DNA of 64,000 nucleotides from Variovorax boronicumulans. Lineage in GTDB: Bacteria; Pseudomonadota; Gammaproteobacteria; Burkholderiales; Burkholderiaceae_C. Positions 26,930 to 36,734 of the stretch are shown here, piece by piece (position 1 is the first letter of the stretch; each line of letters begins with the position of its first letter). The position numbers were made by a program, and so were the translations under genes. The notes under the pieces are model-generated. The model made no database searches, had not been told where the DNA came from, and saw nothing but the letters and a program-made list of their open reading frames with translations. The stretch lies in NCBI RefSeq assembly GCF_007677875.1, contig NZ_VEDO01000019.1, forward strand, positions 1 through 64,000, given 5' to 3'.

Positions 26930-27825
26930 GCCGTTGCCCCCGCGCCGGCCTGCAGATGCTCGACCAGCAGCCGCGCGGCTCCACTGGGCACCTCGTCCGC
27001 GCGCAGGCACAGCATGAGACGGCGCCGCGCCCAGGGCGCATCGAGCGCGACGAGCCGGATCGACAGCGCGTCCCGGTAGATTTGCGCACTGCCGCGCGGC
27101 AGCACGCCCAGGCCCATGCCGGCGGCGACCATCAAGCACAAGGCGTCGTAGCCCGAAACCTGCATGCGCAGGCGCAGCGGCATTTCCGCCTCGGCGGCGG
27201 CGCGCTGCAGCTGGTGGTGGATCGCGCTGCCCGGGTGCGTGGCAACCAGTTCGTGGGCCAGCACCTCGGCCACGGGCACCTGCCCGCGCCGGGCCAGCGC
27301 GTGGCCGGCCGGCACGGCCAGCACCAGCTCGTCGGTGCGGTAGGGCAGAAGGCGCAGCTGCGTGCCATAGGCGCCGTCGTTGAGGATGCCCAGGTCGGCC
27401 GCGTTCTCGGCCACGCTGCGCGCGATCGCGCTGCTGATCTGCTCCTGCAGCTGCACCTGCACGCCCGGGTGCCTGGCCATGAAGCCTTGCAACTCTCCCG
27501 GCAGGAACTGGGTGATGGCGGAGATGTTGGCCACCAGCCGCACCTGGCCGCGCAGGCCGCTGCCGTACTCGCGCATCTGCAGCGCGATGCCGTCCAGGTC
27601 GTGCAGCACGCCACGCGCGAGGTTCAGCAGCGCCCAGGCGGCGTCGGTCGGCTGCATGCCGCGGTTGCTGCGCGCGAACAGCTCCACGCGCAGCTGCTGC
27701 TCGAGCTCGGCCAGGCGCCGGCTCGCGGCCGAGGGCGCGATGTGTTCGCGCGCGGCCGCGCGCGCGATGGCGCCCTCTTCCATCGCGGCGACGAACAGGC
27801 GCAGGGAAACCGGGTCCAGCTTCAT
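26926..27825 (-). CDS. LysR-family transcriptional regulator
   Basis: Regulator of 299 residues. The N-terminal winged helix-turn-helix (about 1-60) reads MKLDPVSLRLFVAAMEEGAI, then HIAPSAASRRLAELEQQL. The effector-binding domain (about 90-290) follows with VRLVANISAITQFLPG and MVAAGMGLGVLPRG. It is divergent from the CoA-transferase/lyase/receptor operon at 27.9 kb, 117 bases apart, and is the probable regulator of that operon. Its stop overlaps the earP start (ATGA), so earP may also be read from its promoter. Confidence 0.9.
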   Translation of the reverse strand: MKLDPVSLRLFVAAMEEGAIARAAAREHIAPSAASRRLAELEQQLRVELFARSNRGMQPTDAAWALLNLARGVLHDLDGIALQMREYGSGLRGQVRLVANISAITQFLPGELQGFMARHPGVQVQLQEQISSAIARSVAENAADLGILNDGAYGTQLRLLPYRTDELVLAVPAGHALARRGQVPVAEVLAHELVATHPGSAIHHQLQRAAAEAEMPLRLRMQVSGYDALCLMVAAGMGLGVLPRGSAQIYRDALSIRLVALDAPWARRRLMLCLRADEVPSGAARLLVEHLQAGAGATA

Positions 27826-27870
27826 GGGCCGCGATCGTAGCCGGCCATGCCGGATCGCGATGGTGGCTTC

Positions 27871-27915
27871 GCGCATCAGCGTTTTGCAGCAAGTGGCGCC
27901 TGGCGCATCATGCGC
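27871..27915. promoter_or_regulatory. Candidate operator region for the LysR regulator
   Basis: The 117-base divergent gap holds GCGCATCA twice (27871-27878 and 27903-27910), the second inside a perfect GCGCAT-C-ATGCGC palindrome (27903-27915), and a TTGCAGCAA palindrome (27884-27892). One or more could be LysR sites; no assignment is certain. Confidence 0.35.
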
Positions 27916-27942
27916 GCCGTTCGCAACGCAGGAGACGAGACG

Positions 27943-29145
27943 ATGGAAAGCGACAAGCCGCTGGCGCTGGCCGGTGTGCGCGTGGTCGAGATGGGGCAGC
28001 TGATCGCCGGCCCGTTCTGCGGCAAGACGCTCGCGGAGTTTGGTGCCGACGTGGTCAAGATCGAGGCGCCCGGCGGCGGCGACCCGCTGCGCAACTGGCG
28101 CATGCTCCAGAGCGGCACCTCGGTCTGGTGGCAGGTGCAGTCGCGCAACAAGCGCTCGCTCGCGCTGGATCTGCGCCAGGCCGAGGGCCAGGCCATCGCG
28201 CGCAGGCTCATCGCCGAGGCCGACGTGCTGATCGAGAACTTCCGCCCCGGCACGCTGGAGGGCTGGGGCATGTCGCCCGAGGAACTGCACCGCCTGAACC
28301 CGGGCCTGGTCATGCTGCGCATTTCGGGCTATGGCCAAACCGGGCCCTACCGCGACATGCCCGGCTTCGGCGTGGTCGGCGAGGCGATGGGCGGGCTGCG
28401 CCACCTGACCGGCGAGCCCGGCCGCGTGCCGGTGCGCTGCGGCATCTCGATCGGCGACACGCTGGCCGCGCTGCACGGCGCCATCGGCGTGCTGACGGCG
28501 CTGTACCACCGCAAGGTCCACGGCGGCCAGGGCCAGGTGATCGACGTGGCGCTGCACGAGGCGGTGTTCAACTGCATGGAGAGCCTGATTCCCGAGTACA
28601 GCGCCTTCGGTGCCGTACGCGAGGCGGCCGGCAGCGCCTTGCCCGGCATCGCGCCCAGCAACGCCTATCCCTGCACCGACGGTTGGGTGCTGGTGGCCGG
28701 CAACGGCGACAGCATCTTCAAGCGCCTGATGGCCACCATCGGCCGCGACGACCTGGCCACTGCGTCCGACCTGGCCGACAACGCGGGCCGCGTGGCGCGC
28801 GTGGCCGAGATCGATGCGGCCATCGCCGCCTGGACCGCGGCGCGCACCGTGCAGCAGGTGCTGGACGCGCTGGGCGCGGCCCGCGTGCCGGCCGGCAAGG
28901 TCTACACCGCGCGCGACATCGCCGAAGACCCGCATTACCGTGCGCGCGACATGCTGCTGGAGCAGACCACGCGCGACGGCGACACGCTGACCGTGCCGGG
29001 CATCGTGCCCAAGCTCTCGGCCACGCCGGGGCGCATTCGCACCAGCGCACCGCGCCTGGGCGACGACACCGACGCGGTACTGGCCGAGGCCGGGCTGACG
29101 GCCGAACAGATCGCGCTGTTGCGCGCCAAAGGAGTGATCGCATGA
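27943..29145 (+). CDS. CaiB/BaiF family protein, atypical active site
   Basis: CoA-transferase-fold protein of 400 residues, first gene of an operon. Typical family segments are GPFCGKTLAEFGADVVKIE, NKRSLALDLR and NFRPGTLEGWGM. At the position of the catalytic aspartate in the family (F-D-x-V-x-Q-A) it reads PGFGVVGEAMGG, so the aspartate is replaced by Gly143, with a glutamate at 147. It may therefore use a different residue, or act as a racemase- or lyase-like enzyme. The start ATG has GGAGACGAGAC upstream; earlier in-frame ATGs lack conserved sequence. It overlaps the lyase gene by ATGA. Confidence 0.87.
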   Translation: MESDKPLALAGVRVVEMGQLIAGPFCGKTLAEFGADVVKIEAPGGGDPLRNWRMLQSGTSVWWQVQSRNKRSLALDLRQAEGQAIARRLIAEADVLIENFRPGTLEGWGMSPEELHRLNPGLVMLRISGYGQTGPYRDMPGFGVVGEAMGGLRHLTGEPGRVPVRCGISIGDTLAALHGAIGVLTALYHRKVHGGQGQVIDVALHEAVFNCMESLIPEYSAFGAVREAAGSALPGIAPSNAYPCTDGWVLVAGNGDSIFKRLMATIGRDDLATASDLADNAGRVARVAEIDAAIAAWTAARTVQQVLDALGAARVPAGKVYTARDIAEDPHYRARDMLLEQTTRDGDTLTVPGIVPKLSATPGRIRTSAPRLGDDTDAVLAEAGLTAEQIALLRAKGVIA

Positions 29146-30119
29146 ACCAGGAGATCTGGCAGGGCGCCGGCCGGCGCATCCGCATCCAGGAGGTCGGCTT
29201 GCGCGACGGCCTGCAGATGGAGCAGGCCTTCGTGCCGACCGACGAGAAGATCGCGCTGGCCAACGCGCTGTCGGCGGCCGGCCTGGCCAAGATCGAGGTC
29301 ACCTCCTTCGTGTCGCCCAGCGCCATCCCCGCGCTGCGCGACGCGGAGATCGTGATGCGCGAGATCACCCGCGTGCCCGGCGTGGTCTACACCGCGCTGG
29401 TGCCCAATGTGCGTGGGGCCGAGCGCGCCATCGAGGCCCGCACCGACGAGCTCAACCTGGTGATGTCCGCGAGCGCCACGCACAACCTGGCCAACCTGCG
29501 CATGACGCAGGAACAGTCATTCGCGGCGCTGGCCCAGGTCATCGCCACGGCCCAGGGGGCCGGCGTGCCGGTCAACGTCTCGCTGTCCTGCGTGTTTGGC
29601 TGCCCGATGGAAGGCGATGTGGCACCCGAGGCCGTGTTCGGCTGGGTGCAGCGCTTCGTCGACCTGGGCGTGGCCGGCATCACGCTGTGCGACACCACGG
29701 GCATGGCCTATCCCTCGCAGGTGCAGCCGCTCGCCGTGGCGGCACGGGCGCGCTGGTCCGCCGTGCTGTTCACGCTGCACTTCCACAACACGCGCGGCAT
29801 GGGCCTGGCCAATGTGCTGGCCGGCATCGCGGCCGGCGTGGCCTGCTACGACACTTCGCTGGGCGGCCTGGGTGGCTGCCCCTATGCGCCGGGCGCGTCC
29901 GGCAATGTCTGCAGCGAGGAGATCGTGCATGCGCTGCAGCTCATGGATTACGACACGGGCGTGGACCTGGGGCAGCTGCTCGCCGCGGCCCGGCGCCTGC
30001 CCGCGCTGATCGGCCACGAGCTGCCGGGGCAGATCGTCAAGGCCGGCCGCCGGCTGGACCTGCACCCGGTGCCGGCGGATTTCGAGGCGACGCGCGCCCG
30101 CGCACTGGCGCGCGCCTGA
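29142..30119 (+). CDS. Hydroxymethylglutaryl-CoA lyase-like enzyme
   Basis: TIM-barrel lyase of 325 residues, of the HMG-CoA lyase/DRE-metallolyase family, cleaving a 3-hydroxy-3-methyl acyl-CoA to acetyl-CoA and a keto acid. The landmarks are IQEVGLRDGLQ (metal-binding Asp after the catalytic Arg), LHFHNTRGMGLAN (metal-binding His pair) and the glycine-rich loop LGGLGGCPYAPGASGN with the catalytic cysteine. Coupled by ATGA to the CoA-transferase-like gene, it suggests activation and cleavage of a branched organic acid. Whether the natural substrate is HMG-CoA or a relative such as citramalyl-CoA cannot be told. Confidence 0.88.
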   Translation: MNQEIWQGAGRRIRIQEVGLRDGLQMEQAFVPTDEKIALANALSAAGLAKIEVTSFVSPSAIPALRDAEIVMREITRVPGVVYTALVPNVRGAERAIEARTDELNLVMSASATHNLANLRMTQEQSFAALAQVIATAQGAGVPVNVSLSCVFGCPMEGDVAPEAVFGWVQRFVDLGVAGITLCDTTGMAYPSQVQPLAVAARARWSAVLFTLHFHNTRGMGLANVLAGIAAGVACYDTSLGGLGGCPYAPGASGNVCSEEIVHALQLMDYDTGVDLGQLLAAARRLPALIGHELPGQIVKAGRRLDLHPVPADFEATRARALARA

Positions 30120-30147
30120 ACAGTTCGACAACAAAGGAGACCATCGC

Positions 30148-31122
30148 ATGACGCATCCATCGCTGACCCGCCGGCTGCTGCTGGCAAGTCTGGCCGCCTG
30201 CGCCCTGGGCGCGCACGCGCAGGAGGGCTACCCGAGCAAGCCCATCACGCTGATCGTGCCGCAGGCAGCCGGCGGCGCCAACGACGCCATCGCGCGCGTG
30301 CTGGCGCAGCGCCTGTCCGAGCAGCTGGGCCAGAGCGTGGTGGTGGACAACAAGCCCGGTGCCGGCGGCACGCTGGCCACGGCCAACACCGCGCGCGCCA
30401 AGCCCGACGGCTACACCCTGCTGGTGACGGCCGACAGCGCGCACGTGATCGGCCCGGCGCTCTACAAGAGCCCGGGCTTTGACCCCGTCAAAGACTTCAC
30501 GCCCGTGGCGCCCATCGCCACGGCCGGCTACACGCTGGTGGCCAACCCGTCCTTTCCGGCCAACAACGTGGCTGAGCTCATCGCGCTGGCCAAGGCCGCA
30601 CCCGGCAAGTACAGCTATGCCTCTGCCGGCAACGGCACGCTGAACCACCTGATCGGCGAGATGCTGCAGAAGGCGGCCGGCATCCAGCTGCAGCACGTGC
30701 CCTACAAGGGCTCGGCCGCGGCGGCGGCCGACGTGGCCGGCGGCCAGGTGCCTTTGTCGGTGCAGAGCCTGCCCTCGGTGATCGGACTTGTGAAGAGCGG
30801 CAAGCTCAAGGTGCTGGGTGTGGTCAACGAGAAGCGCGTGGCCGCACTGCCCGACGTGCCGACCATCGGCGAGACGCTCAAGGGCTTCGGCCAGGCGCCC
30901 TGGTACGCGATGTTCGCGCCGGCTGGCACGCCAGCGCCCATCGTCGCGCGGCTGCAGGCCGCTGTGGCCCACGCGCTGGAGCAGAAGGAGACGGTCGAGA
31001 AGCTGGCCGGCGTGGGCTGCGAGCCGTTCAAGGGCTCGGCCCAGCAACTTGCCGCGCTGGTGCAGTCCGACCTGCCCAAGTGGGCCCGCGTGGTCAAGGA
31101 AACCGGTGCCCAGGTCGATTGA
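30148..31122 (+). CDS. Bug/TctC-family periplasmic solute receptor 1
   Basis: Extracytoplasmic receptor of 324 residues for tripartite tricarboxylate-type transport. A signal peptide (about 1-24, LLLASLAACALGAHAQ) precedes the mature start YPSKPITLIVPQAAGG. Conserved Bug segments include VVVDNKPGAGG, KPDGYTLL and HVPYKGSAAA. The ATG follows AAAGGAG. It is 28 bases after the lyase gene and in the same operon, so its ligand is probably the acid that the operon degrades. No membrane components (tctA/tctB) are nearby, as is common for Bug genes. Confidence 0.9.
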   Translation: MTHPSLTRRLLLASLAACALGAHAQEGYPSKPITLIVPQAAGGANDAIARVLAQRLSEQLGQSVVVDNKPGAGGTLATANTARAKPDGYTLLVTADSAHVIGPALYKSPGFDPVKDFTPVAPIATAGYTLVANPSFPANNVAELIALAKAAPGKYSYASAGNGTLNHLIGEMLQKAAGIQLQHVPYKGSAAAAADVAGGQVPLSVQSLPSVIGLVKSGKLKVLGVVNEKRVAALPDVPTIGETLKGFGQAPWYAMFAPAGTPAPIVARLQAAVAHALEQKETVEKLAGVGCEPFKGSAQQLAALVQSDLPKWARVVKETGAQVD

Positions 31123-31147
31123 TTTTTTCCAAAGGAGACTCTTCCCC

Positions 31148-32116
31148 ATGCATTGCGCTCGTCGCTCACTCCTCGCGCTGGCCGCGTTGACCTTCACCGC
31201 CGGCACTGCACTCGCCCAGGCCTACCCGAACAAGCCCATCACCATGGTCGTGCCCACGGCCACCGGTGGCACGACCGACCTGTCGGCCCGCATGCTGGCC
31301 CAGGCCCTGACGCCGGTGCTGGGCCAGTCCGTGGTCGTGGACAACAAGGGAGGCGGCAACGGCGCCATCGCGGCCGCCATCGTCAAGCGCGCGCCGGCCG
31401 ACGGCTACACGCTGCTCATGCAGTACTCGGGCTACCACGTGATCTCGCCGCATCTCACCAAGGTGCACCAGTGGGAGCAGACCGACTTCCAGCCCGTGGC
31501 CAACGTGATCTCGGCGCCGCAGATCATCGTGGTGCGCGAGGGCCTGCCCGTGAAGACGCTGGCCGAGCTCATCGCCTACGCCAAGGCCAACCCGGGCAAG
31601 CTCAACTACGCTTCCTCGGGCAACGGATCGCTGCAGCACGTGACAGGCGCCATGCTCGAGCAGCAGGGCGGCATCAAGATGGTCCACGTGCCCTACAAGG
31701 GCACGGGCCCGGCGCTGCAGGACCTGCTGGGTGGCCAGGTCGACCTGACCTTCGGCACGGCGCCGCCCTTCATGCCGCACATCCAGGCCGGCAAGCTGCG
31801 CGTGCTGGCGGTCACGGGCAAGCAGCGCCTGGCCAGCCTGCCCGACGTGCCGACCACGGCTGAAGCCGGCCTGCCCAAGGTCGACGCCACCTCCTGGTTC
31901 GCGCTGTTCGCGCCGGCCGCCACGCCCAAGGCCGTGGTCGACAAGCTTGTGGCCGATGCGCGCACCGTGGTGCAGAGCGCCGAGTTCCGCAAGAAGGCCG
32001 AAGAGCAGGGCGCCACCGCCGACTTCCAGGACCCGGCGCAGCTGGGCGCCAAGGTCAAGGCCGACCTGGCCGGCTGGGCCGAGGTGGTCAAGAGCGCGCG
32101 CATCGAGGCCGAGTAG
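31148..32116 (+). CDS. Bug/TctC-family periplasmic solute receptor 2
   Basis: Second Bug receptor of 322 residues, 25 bases after the first. The signal peptide ends near TAGTALAQ and the mature chain starts [16 protein letters not shown], then [31 protein letters not shown] and [12 protein letters not shown]. The sequence differs from its neighbour throughout the ligand cleft (for example APQIIVVRE against ATAGYTLVA), so the two may recognise related but distinct solutes. AAAGGAG precedes the ATG. Confidence 0.9.
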   Translation: MHCARRSLLALAALTFTAGTALAQAYPNKPITMVVPTATGGTTDLSARMLAQALTPVLGQSVVVDNKGGGNGAIAAAIVKRAPADGYTLLMQYSGYHVISPHLTKVHQWEQTDFQPVANVISAPQIIVVREGLPVKTLAELIAYAKANPGKLNYASSGNGSLQHVTGAMLEQQGGIKMVHVPYKGTGPALQDLLGGQVDLTFGTAPPFMPHIQAGKLRVLAVTGKQRLASLPDVPTTAEAGLPKVDATSWFALFAPAATPKAVVDKLVADARTVVQSAEFRKKAEEQGATADFQDPAQLGAKVKADLAGWAEVVKSARIEAE

Positions 32117-32160
32117 CACCACGGGCCGGGCGGTGGCGAGGGCACGGCCACAATACGGCC

Positions 32161-34143
32161 ATGCCCTCGATGCATTCCGATGAACTGCTCGCCCAGGTGG
32201 CCGCGCTGCCGGCGCTGCCGGGCGTGTACCGCTATTTCGACGCTGCCGACCAACTGCTCTACGTCGGCAAGGCGCGCGACCTCAAGAAGCGCGTCTCCAG
32301 CTACTTCCAGAAGACCCACGGCGGCACGCGCATCGGCCACATGGTGGCCAGCATCGCGCGCATGGAGACCACGGTGGTGCGCTCCGAGGCCGAGGCACTG
32401 TTGCTCGAGAACAACCTGATCAAGGCGCTCTCGCCCAAGTACAACATCCTCTTCAGGGACGACAAGAGCTACCCCTACCTCAAGATCACGGCGGCCGGCC
32501 CGACCGAGCTGTCAACCTCGCGCCAGACAGCGCCGTCCGACTTCCCGCGCGTGGCCTACTACCGCGGCGCGGTGGACAAGAAGCACCGCTACTTCGGCCC
32601 CTTCCCGAATGCGTGGGCGGTCAAGGAGTCCATCCTGCTGCTGCAAAAGGTGTTTCGCCTGCGCACCTGCGAGGACACGGTCTTCATGAACCGCACGCGG
32701 CCCTGCCTGCTCTACCAGATCAAGCGCTGCTCGGGGCCTTGCGTGCACTTGATTGCGCCGGGCGACTATGCCGAGGACGTGCGCAACGCCGAGCGCTTCC
32801 TCGATGGCGAAACCCAGCAGGTGCTGCAAGGCCTGGAGCAGCGCATGATGGCCCACGCCGAGAAGCTGGAGTTCGAGAAGGCGGCCGAGCTGCGCAACCA
32901 GATGGGCGCGCTGTCGCGCGTGCTGCACCAGCAGTCGGTGGACACGGGGTCGGACAAGGACGCCGACATCCTGGCCGTCAAGGTGCAGGGCGGGCGTGCC
33001 TGCGTGAACCTGGCCATGGTGCGTGGCGGTCGCCACCTGGGCGACAGGCCCTATTTCCCGAGCCATGTGGACGATGCCGTGGCGCTGCAGGCGGACGAGG
33101 CTGAGAGCGACGCCGAGGCCGCTGCGCCGGTCGAGGTGCAGGTGCTCGAGGCCTTCATCGCCCAGCACTACACCGGCGTGGCCGTACCGCCGCTGCTGAT
33201 CACGAGCGAGGCCGTGTCCAAGGACCTGATCGCCGCGCTCTCGGCCGACAGCGGGCAGCGCGTGACCGCCCAACACCAGCCGCGCGAGCAGCGGCGCCAG
33301 TGGCTGGAGATGGCCGAGAAGAATGCCGCCCTGCAACTGGCCCGCCTGCTGGCCGAGGAGGGCTCGCAACAGGCGCGCACGCGTGCGCTGGTCGAGGCGC
33401 TGGATTTGGCGCCGGATGCGCTCGAGCAGTTCCGCATCGAATGCTTCGATATCTCGCACACCGCGGGCGAGGCGACGCAGGCCTCCTGCGTGGTGTTCCA
33501 GAACCACAAGATGCAGAGCTCGGAGTACCGGCGCTTCAAGATCGAGGGCATCACCGGTGGCGACGACTATGCCGCGATGCGCCAGGTACTCACGCGGCGC
33601 TACGCCAAGTTCTCGCCGCAGGCGCTGGCCGAAGTGGCGGCCGCGCAGCCGCAGGCCGAGGGCGCCGCGCCCGCCGCGGTCCCGCCCACGGCCCGCATGC
33701 CGGACCTCGTGCTGGTCGACGGCGGCCGGGGCCAGGTGTCCATGGCGCGCGAGGTGTTCGAGGCCCTGGGCCTGCCGATTGGCCTCATCGTCGGCGTGGA
33801 GAAGGGCGAGGGCCGCAAGGTCGGGTTGGAGGAACTCGTATTCGCCGATGGCCGGCCCAAGGCGCAGCTGGCGCGCGACTCGGCCGCGCTGATGCTGGTG
33901 GCGCAGATCCGTGACGAGGCCCACCGCTTCGCGATCACCGGCATGCGCGCGGCGCGCGCCAAGGTGCGCACGGGCGGCAGCCGCATCGAGGAGATCCCCG
34001 GCATCGGCCCCAAGCGCCGGGCCCGTCTGCTGCAGCGGTTTGGCGGCGTGCGCGGTGTGGCGGCGGCCAGCGTGGACGACATCGCCACCGTCGACGGTGT
34101 CTCGCGCGAACTCGCCGAACGCATCTACAAAGCCTTGCACTGA
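32161..34143 (+). CDS. uvrC: UvrC, excinuclease ABC subunit C
   Basis: Nucleotide-excision-repair nuclease, making both incisions around DNA damage with UvrAB. The 660-residue protein has the N-terminal GIY-YIG nuclease (about 15-95, [20 protein letters not shown]), a UVR coiled coil (about 210-245, [14 protein letters not shown]), the RNase-H-like C-terminal nuclease ([18 protein letters not shown], then [11 protein letters not shown]) and two helix-hairpin-helix units ([20 protein letters not shown]). A CACAAT -10-like element lies six bases before the ATG at 32161, suggesting a leaderless mRNA; ATG 32170 is an alternative. Confidence 0.96.
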   Translation: MPSMHSDELLAQVAALPALPGVYRYFDAADQLLYVGKARDLKKRVSSYFQKTHGGTRIGHMVASIARMETTVVRSEAEALLLENNLIKALSPKYNILFRDDKSYPYLKITAAGPTELSTSRQTAPSDFPRVAYYRGAVDKKHRYFGPFPNAWAVKESILLLQKVFRLRTCEDTVFMNRTRPCLLYQIKRCSGPCVHLIAPGDYAEDVRNAERFLDGETQQVLQGLEQRMMAHAEKLEFEKAAELRNQMGALSRVLHQQSVDTGSDKDADILAVKVQGGRACVNLAMVRGGRHLGDRPYFPSHVDDAVALQADEAESDAEAAAPVEVQVLEAFIAQHYTGVAVPPLLITSEAVSKDLIAALSADSGQRVTAQHQPREQRRQWLEMAEKNAALQLARLLAEEGSQQARTRALVEALDLAPDALEQFRIECFDISHTAGEATQASCVVFQNHKMQSSEYRRFKIEGITGGDDYAAMRQVLTRRYAKFSPQALAEVAAAQPQAEGAAPAAVPPTARMPDLVLVDGGRGQVSMAREVFEALGLPIGLIVGVEKGEGRKVGLEELVFADGRPKAQLARDSAALMLVAQIRDEAHRFAITGMRAARAKVRTGGSRIEEIPGIGPKRRARLLQRFGGVRGVAAASVDDIATVDGVSRELAERIYKALH

Positions 34144-34195
34144 GAACGCCGACCCGCGCCCGGACGGCGCACGGTCGCATGCCACAATGCCCGCC

Positions 34196-34762
34196 ATGTT
34201 CTGGACGATTCCCACCATCATGACGTGGACGCGCATCATCGCGATCCCGCTCATCGTGGGGGTGTTCTACCTGCCGCTGCCGGCGGCCACCTGCAACTTG
34301 ATCGCCACCGTGCTGTTCGTGCTGTTCGCAGCCACCGACTGGCTCGATGGCTACCTCGCGCGCAAGCTGAACCAGACCTCGGCCTTCGGCGCCTTCCTCG
34401 ATCCCGTGGCCGACAAGTTTCTGGTCTGCGCGAGCCTGCTGGTGCTGGTGCATCTGAACCGGGCCGACGTGTTCGTCGCGCTGATCATCATCGGCCGCGA
34501 GATCGCGATCTCGGCGCTGCGCGAATGGATGGCACAGATCGGTGCCTCGCGCAGTGTGGCTGTGCACATGATCGGCAAGCTCAAGACCACCGTGCAGATG
34601 GTCGCCATTCCCTTCCTGCTCTACGACGGCCGCTTGCTCGGCTTCATCGACACCGCGCTGTGGGGCATCGTGCTGATCTGGATCGCCGCCGTGCTGACGG
34701 TCTGGTCCATGGTCTATTACCTGCAAAAGGCCATCCCCGAGATCCGGGCACGCGCACGATGA
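34196..34762 (+). CDS. pgsA: CDP-diacylglycerol-glycerol-3-phosphate 3-phosphatidyltransferase
   Basis: Membrane enzyme making phosphatidylglycerol phosphate, the committed step to phosphatidylglycerol and cardiolipin. The 188-residue protein has about five membrane helices and the full CDP-alcohol phosphotransferase motif D-G-x2-A-R-x8-G-x3-D-x3-D, seen as DGYLARKL, then GAFLDPVAD. MFWTIPTIMTWTRI matches the family start; an ATG three codons earlier (34187) is possible. A CACAAT element seven bases upstream of ATG 34196 could give a leaderless transcript. Downstream of uvrC, the usual uvrC-pgsA order. Confidence 0.94.
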   Translation: MFWTIPTIMTWTRIIAIPLIVGVFYLPLPAATCNLIATVLFVLFAATDWLDGYLARKLNQTSAFGAFLDPVADKFLVCASLLVLVHLNRADVFVALIIIGREIAISALREWMAQIGASRSVAVHMIGKLKTTVQMVAIPFLLYDGRLLGFIDTALWGIVLIWIAAVLTVWSMVYYLQKAIPEIRARAR

Positions 34763-35652
34763 GCCTTCCCGCCGGTTGGCTGCGCTCCATGCCGGTGGTC
34801 TTCGTGCTGATCTGGAGCACCGGCTTCATCGTGGCGCGCTATGGCATGCCGCAGGCGCCGCCGTTCAAGTTCCTGGCCATGCGCTTCGGGCTGGCCGTGC
34901 TGTGCTTCGGCGTCTGGGCGCGGCTGGCGCGGGCCACCTGGCCGGCCGGGCGGGGCCAATGGGCCCATCTCGCGGTGACCGGCATGCTCATGCATGCGGG
35001 CTATCTGGGCGGCGTCTGGGCGGCCGTCAAGCTCGGCATGGGGGCGGGGTTGGTGGCCTTGCTGGTCGGCCTGCAGCCCGTGCTGACGGCCGTGTGGGTC
35101 GCCTCGCGTGGCGGGCAGGTGGCGCCGCGCCAATGGGCCGGGCTGGCGCTGGGCTTCGGTGGCCTGGCGCTGGTGGTCTGGCAAAAGCTGGGCCATGGCG
35201 AGGTCGGCAGCCACAACCTGGCGCTGGCCCTGTTCGCGCTGGCCAGCATCACGGTCGGCACGCTCTACCAGAAGCGCTACCTCGAGCCCTGCGCCGTGCC
35301 CACGGCCAACTGCGTGCAGAACCTCGCGGCGCTGCTGGCCACGCTGCCGCTGGCGCTGGCGTTGGAAAGCGAAGCGATCCGCTGGAACGCCGACTTCGTC
35401 GGTTCCATGGCCTGGTCGGTGCTCGTGCTCACGCTGGGCGGCAGCTCGCTGCTGTACCTCATGATCCAGCGCGGTGCCGCCACCGCCGTGACCAGCCTGC
35501 TGTACCTCGTGCCGCCGACGACCGCGCTGATGGCGTGGGGGCTGTTCGGCGAACCCATCACCGTTTTCACCCTGGCCGGCACCGCGTTGACGGCCTTCGG
35601 CGTGGCGCTGGTCGTGCGCCCGCCGGCCACCACCAAGAGGAGCACACCATGA
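34759..35652 (+). CDS. DMT-superfamily (EamA) transporter
   Basis: Inner-membrane permease of 297 residues with about ten hydrophobic helices in two EamA repeats. The first repeat has the WSTGFIVARYGM and PPFKFLAMRF pattern; the second ends with YLVPPTTALMAWGLFGEP, typical of drug/metabolite exporters. It overlaps pgsA (ATGA) and the downstream dehydrogenase (ATGA), so all three are translated in sequence. The substrate is unknown; pairing with a tartrate/malate-type dehydrogenase is suggestive only. Confidence 0.84.
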   Translation: MSLPAGWLRSMPVVFVLIWSTGFIVARYGMPQAPPFKFLAMRFGLAVLCFGVWARLARATWPAGRGQWAHLAVTGMLMHAGYLGGVWAAVKLGMGAGLVALLVGLQPVLTAVWVASRGGQVAPRQWAGLALGFGGLALVVWQKLGHGEVGSHNLALALFALASITVGTLYQKRYLEPCAVPTANCVQNLAALLATLPLALALESEAIRWNADFVGSMAWSVLVLTLGGSSLLYLMIQRGAATAVTSLLYLVPPTTALMAWGLFGEPITVFTLAGTALTAFGVALVVRPPATTKRSTP

Positions 35653-36734
35653 GCAAGAAACGCATCGCCGTGATCGCTGGCGACGGCATCGGCAAGGAAG
35701 TCATGCCCGAGGGCCTGCGCGTGATGGAGGCGGCCGCCAGCCGCTTCAACATCGATCTGCACTTCGACCACTTCGATTTTTCGAGCTGGGACTACTGCGA
35801 GAAGCACGGCAAGATGCTGCCCGACGACTGGAAGGAGCAGATCGGCGGTCATGACGCGATCTACTTCGGCGCTGTGGGCTGGCCGGAGAAGATCGCCGAC
35901 CATGTGTCGCTGTGGGGCTCGCTGCTGCTGTTCCGCCGCGAGTTCGACCAGTACATCAACCTGCGGCCAGCCCGCCTGATGCCCGGCATCGTGGCGCCCG
36001 TGGTGCGGCGCGACGGCAGCGCCCGCGCGCCCGGCGAGATCGACATGTACATCGTCCGCGAGAACACCGAGGGCGAGTACTCCTCGATCGGCGGTCGCAT
36101 GTACGAGGGCACGCCGCGCGAGATCGTGATGCAGGAGACCGTGATGTCGCGCCATGGCGTGGACCGTGTGCTCAAGTTTGCGTTCGAGCTCGCGCAGTCG
36201 CGCCCCAAAAAGCATCTGACCAGTGCCACCAAGTCCAATGGCATCGCCATCACCATGCCGTACTGGGACGAGCGCGTGGCGGCCATGGCCAAGGCCTATC
36301 CGGAGGTCAAGCTCGACAAGTTCCACATCGACATCCTGACCGCGCATTTCGTGCAGCGGCCCGACTTCTTCGACGTGGTGGTGGCCTCCAACCTGTTCGG
36401 CGACATCCTGTCCGACCTGGGCCCGGCCTGCACCGGCACCATCGGCATCGCGCCCAGCGCCAACCTCAATCCGGACCGCACCACGCCCTCGCTGTTCGAG
36501 CCCGTGCACGGTTCTGCGCCCGACATCGCGGGCAAGGCCATCGCCAACCCGATCGGCCAAATCTGGTGCGGCGCGATGATGCTGGAATTTCTGGGTCACA
36601 AGGACGCGCACGACGCCGTGCTCCAGGCCATCGAGTCCGTTCTCCAGCCCGGCAGCGGTGCGCCGCGCACGCCGGACATCGGCGGCAAGGCCTCGACCTC
36701 GGACCTTGGCGAGGCCATCGCGCAGGCCCTCTGA
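35649..36734 (+). CDS. Tartrate/D-malate-type NAD-dependent dehydrogenase
   Basis: Beta-hydroxyacid oxidative decarboxylase of 361 residues, in the isopropylmalate/isocitrate dehydrogenase superfamily, closest in pattern to tartrate dehydrogenase (TtuC/YeaU). Motifs are IAVIAGDGIGKEVMPEG, the substrate arginines around YINLRPARLMPG, IVRENTEGEYSSIGGRMY, the catalytic lysine in HIDILTAHFVQRPDFFDVVV and NLFGDILSDLG with metal-binding aspartates. It would oxidise tartrate, D-malate or a related acid using NAD. Coupled by ATGA to the EamA gene. Confidence 0.88.
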   Translation: MSKKRIAVIAGDGIGKEVMPEGLRVMEAAASRFNIDLHFDHFDFSSWDYCEKHGKMLPDDWKEQIGGHDAIYFGAVGWPEKIADHVSLWGSLLLFRREFDQYINLRPARLMPGIVAPVVRRDGSARAPGEIDMYIVRENTEGEYSSIGGRMYEGTPREIVMQETVMSRHGVDRVLKFAFELAQSRPKKHLTSATKSNGIAITMPYWDERVAAMAKAYPEVKLDKFHIDILTAHFVQRPDFFDVVVASNLFGDILSDLGPACTGTIGIAPSANLNPDRTTPSLFEPVHGSAPDIAGKAIANPIGQIWCGAMMLEFLGHKDAHDAVLQAIESVLQPGSGAPRTPDIGGKASTSDLGEAIAQAL

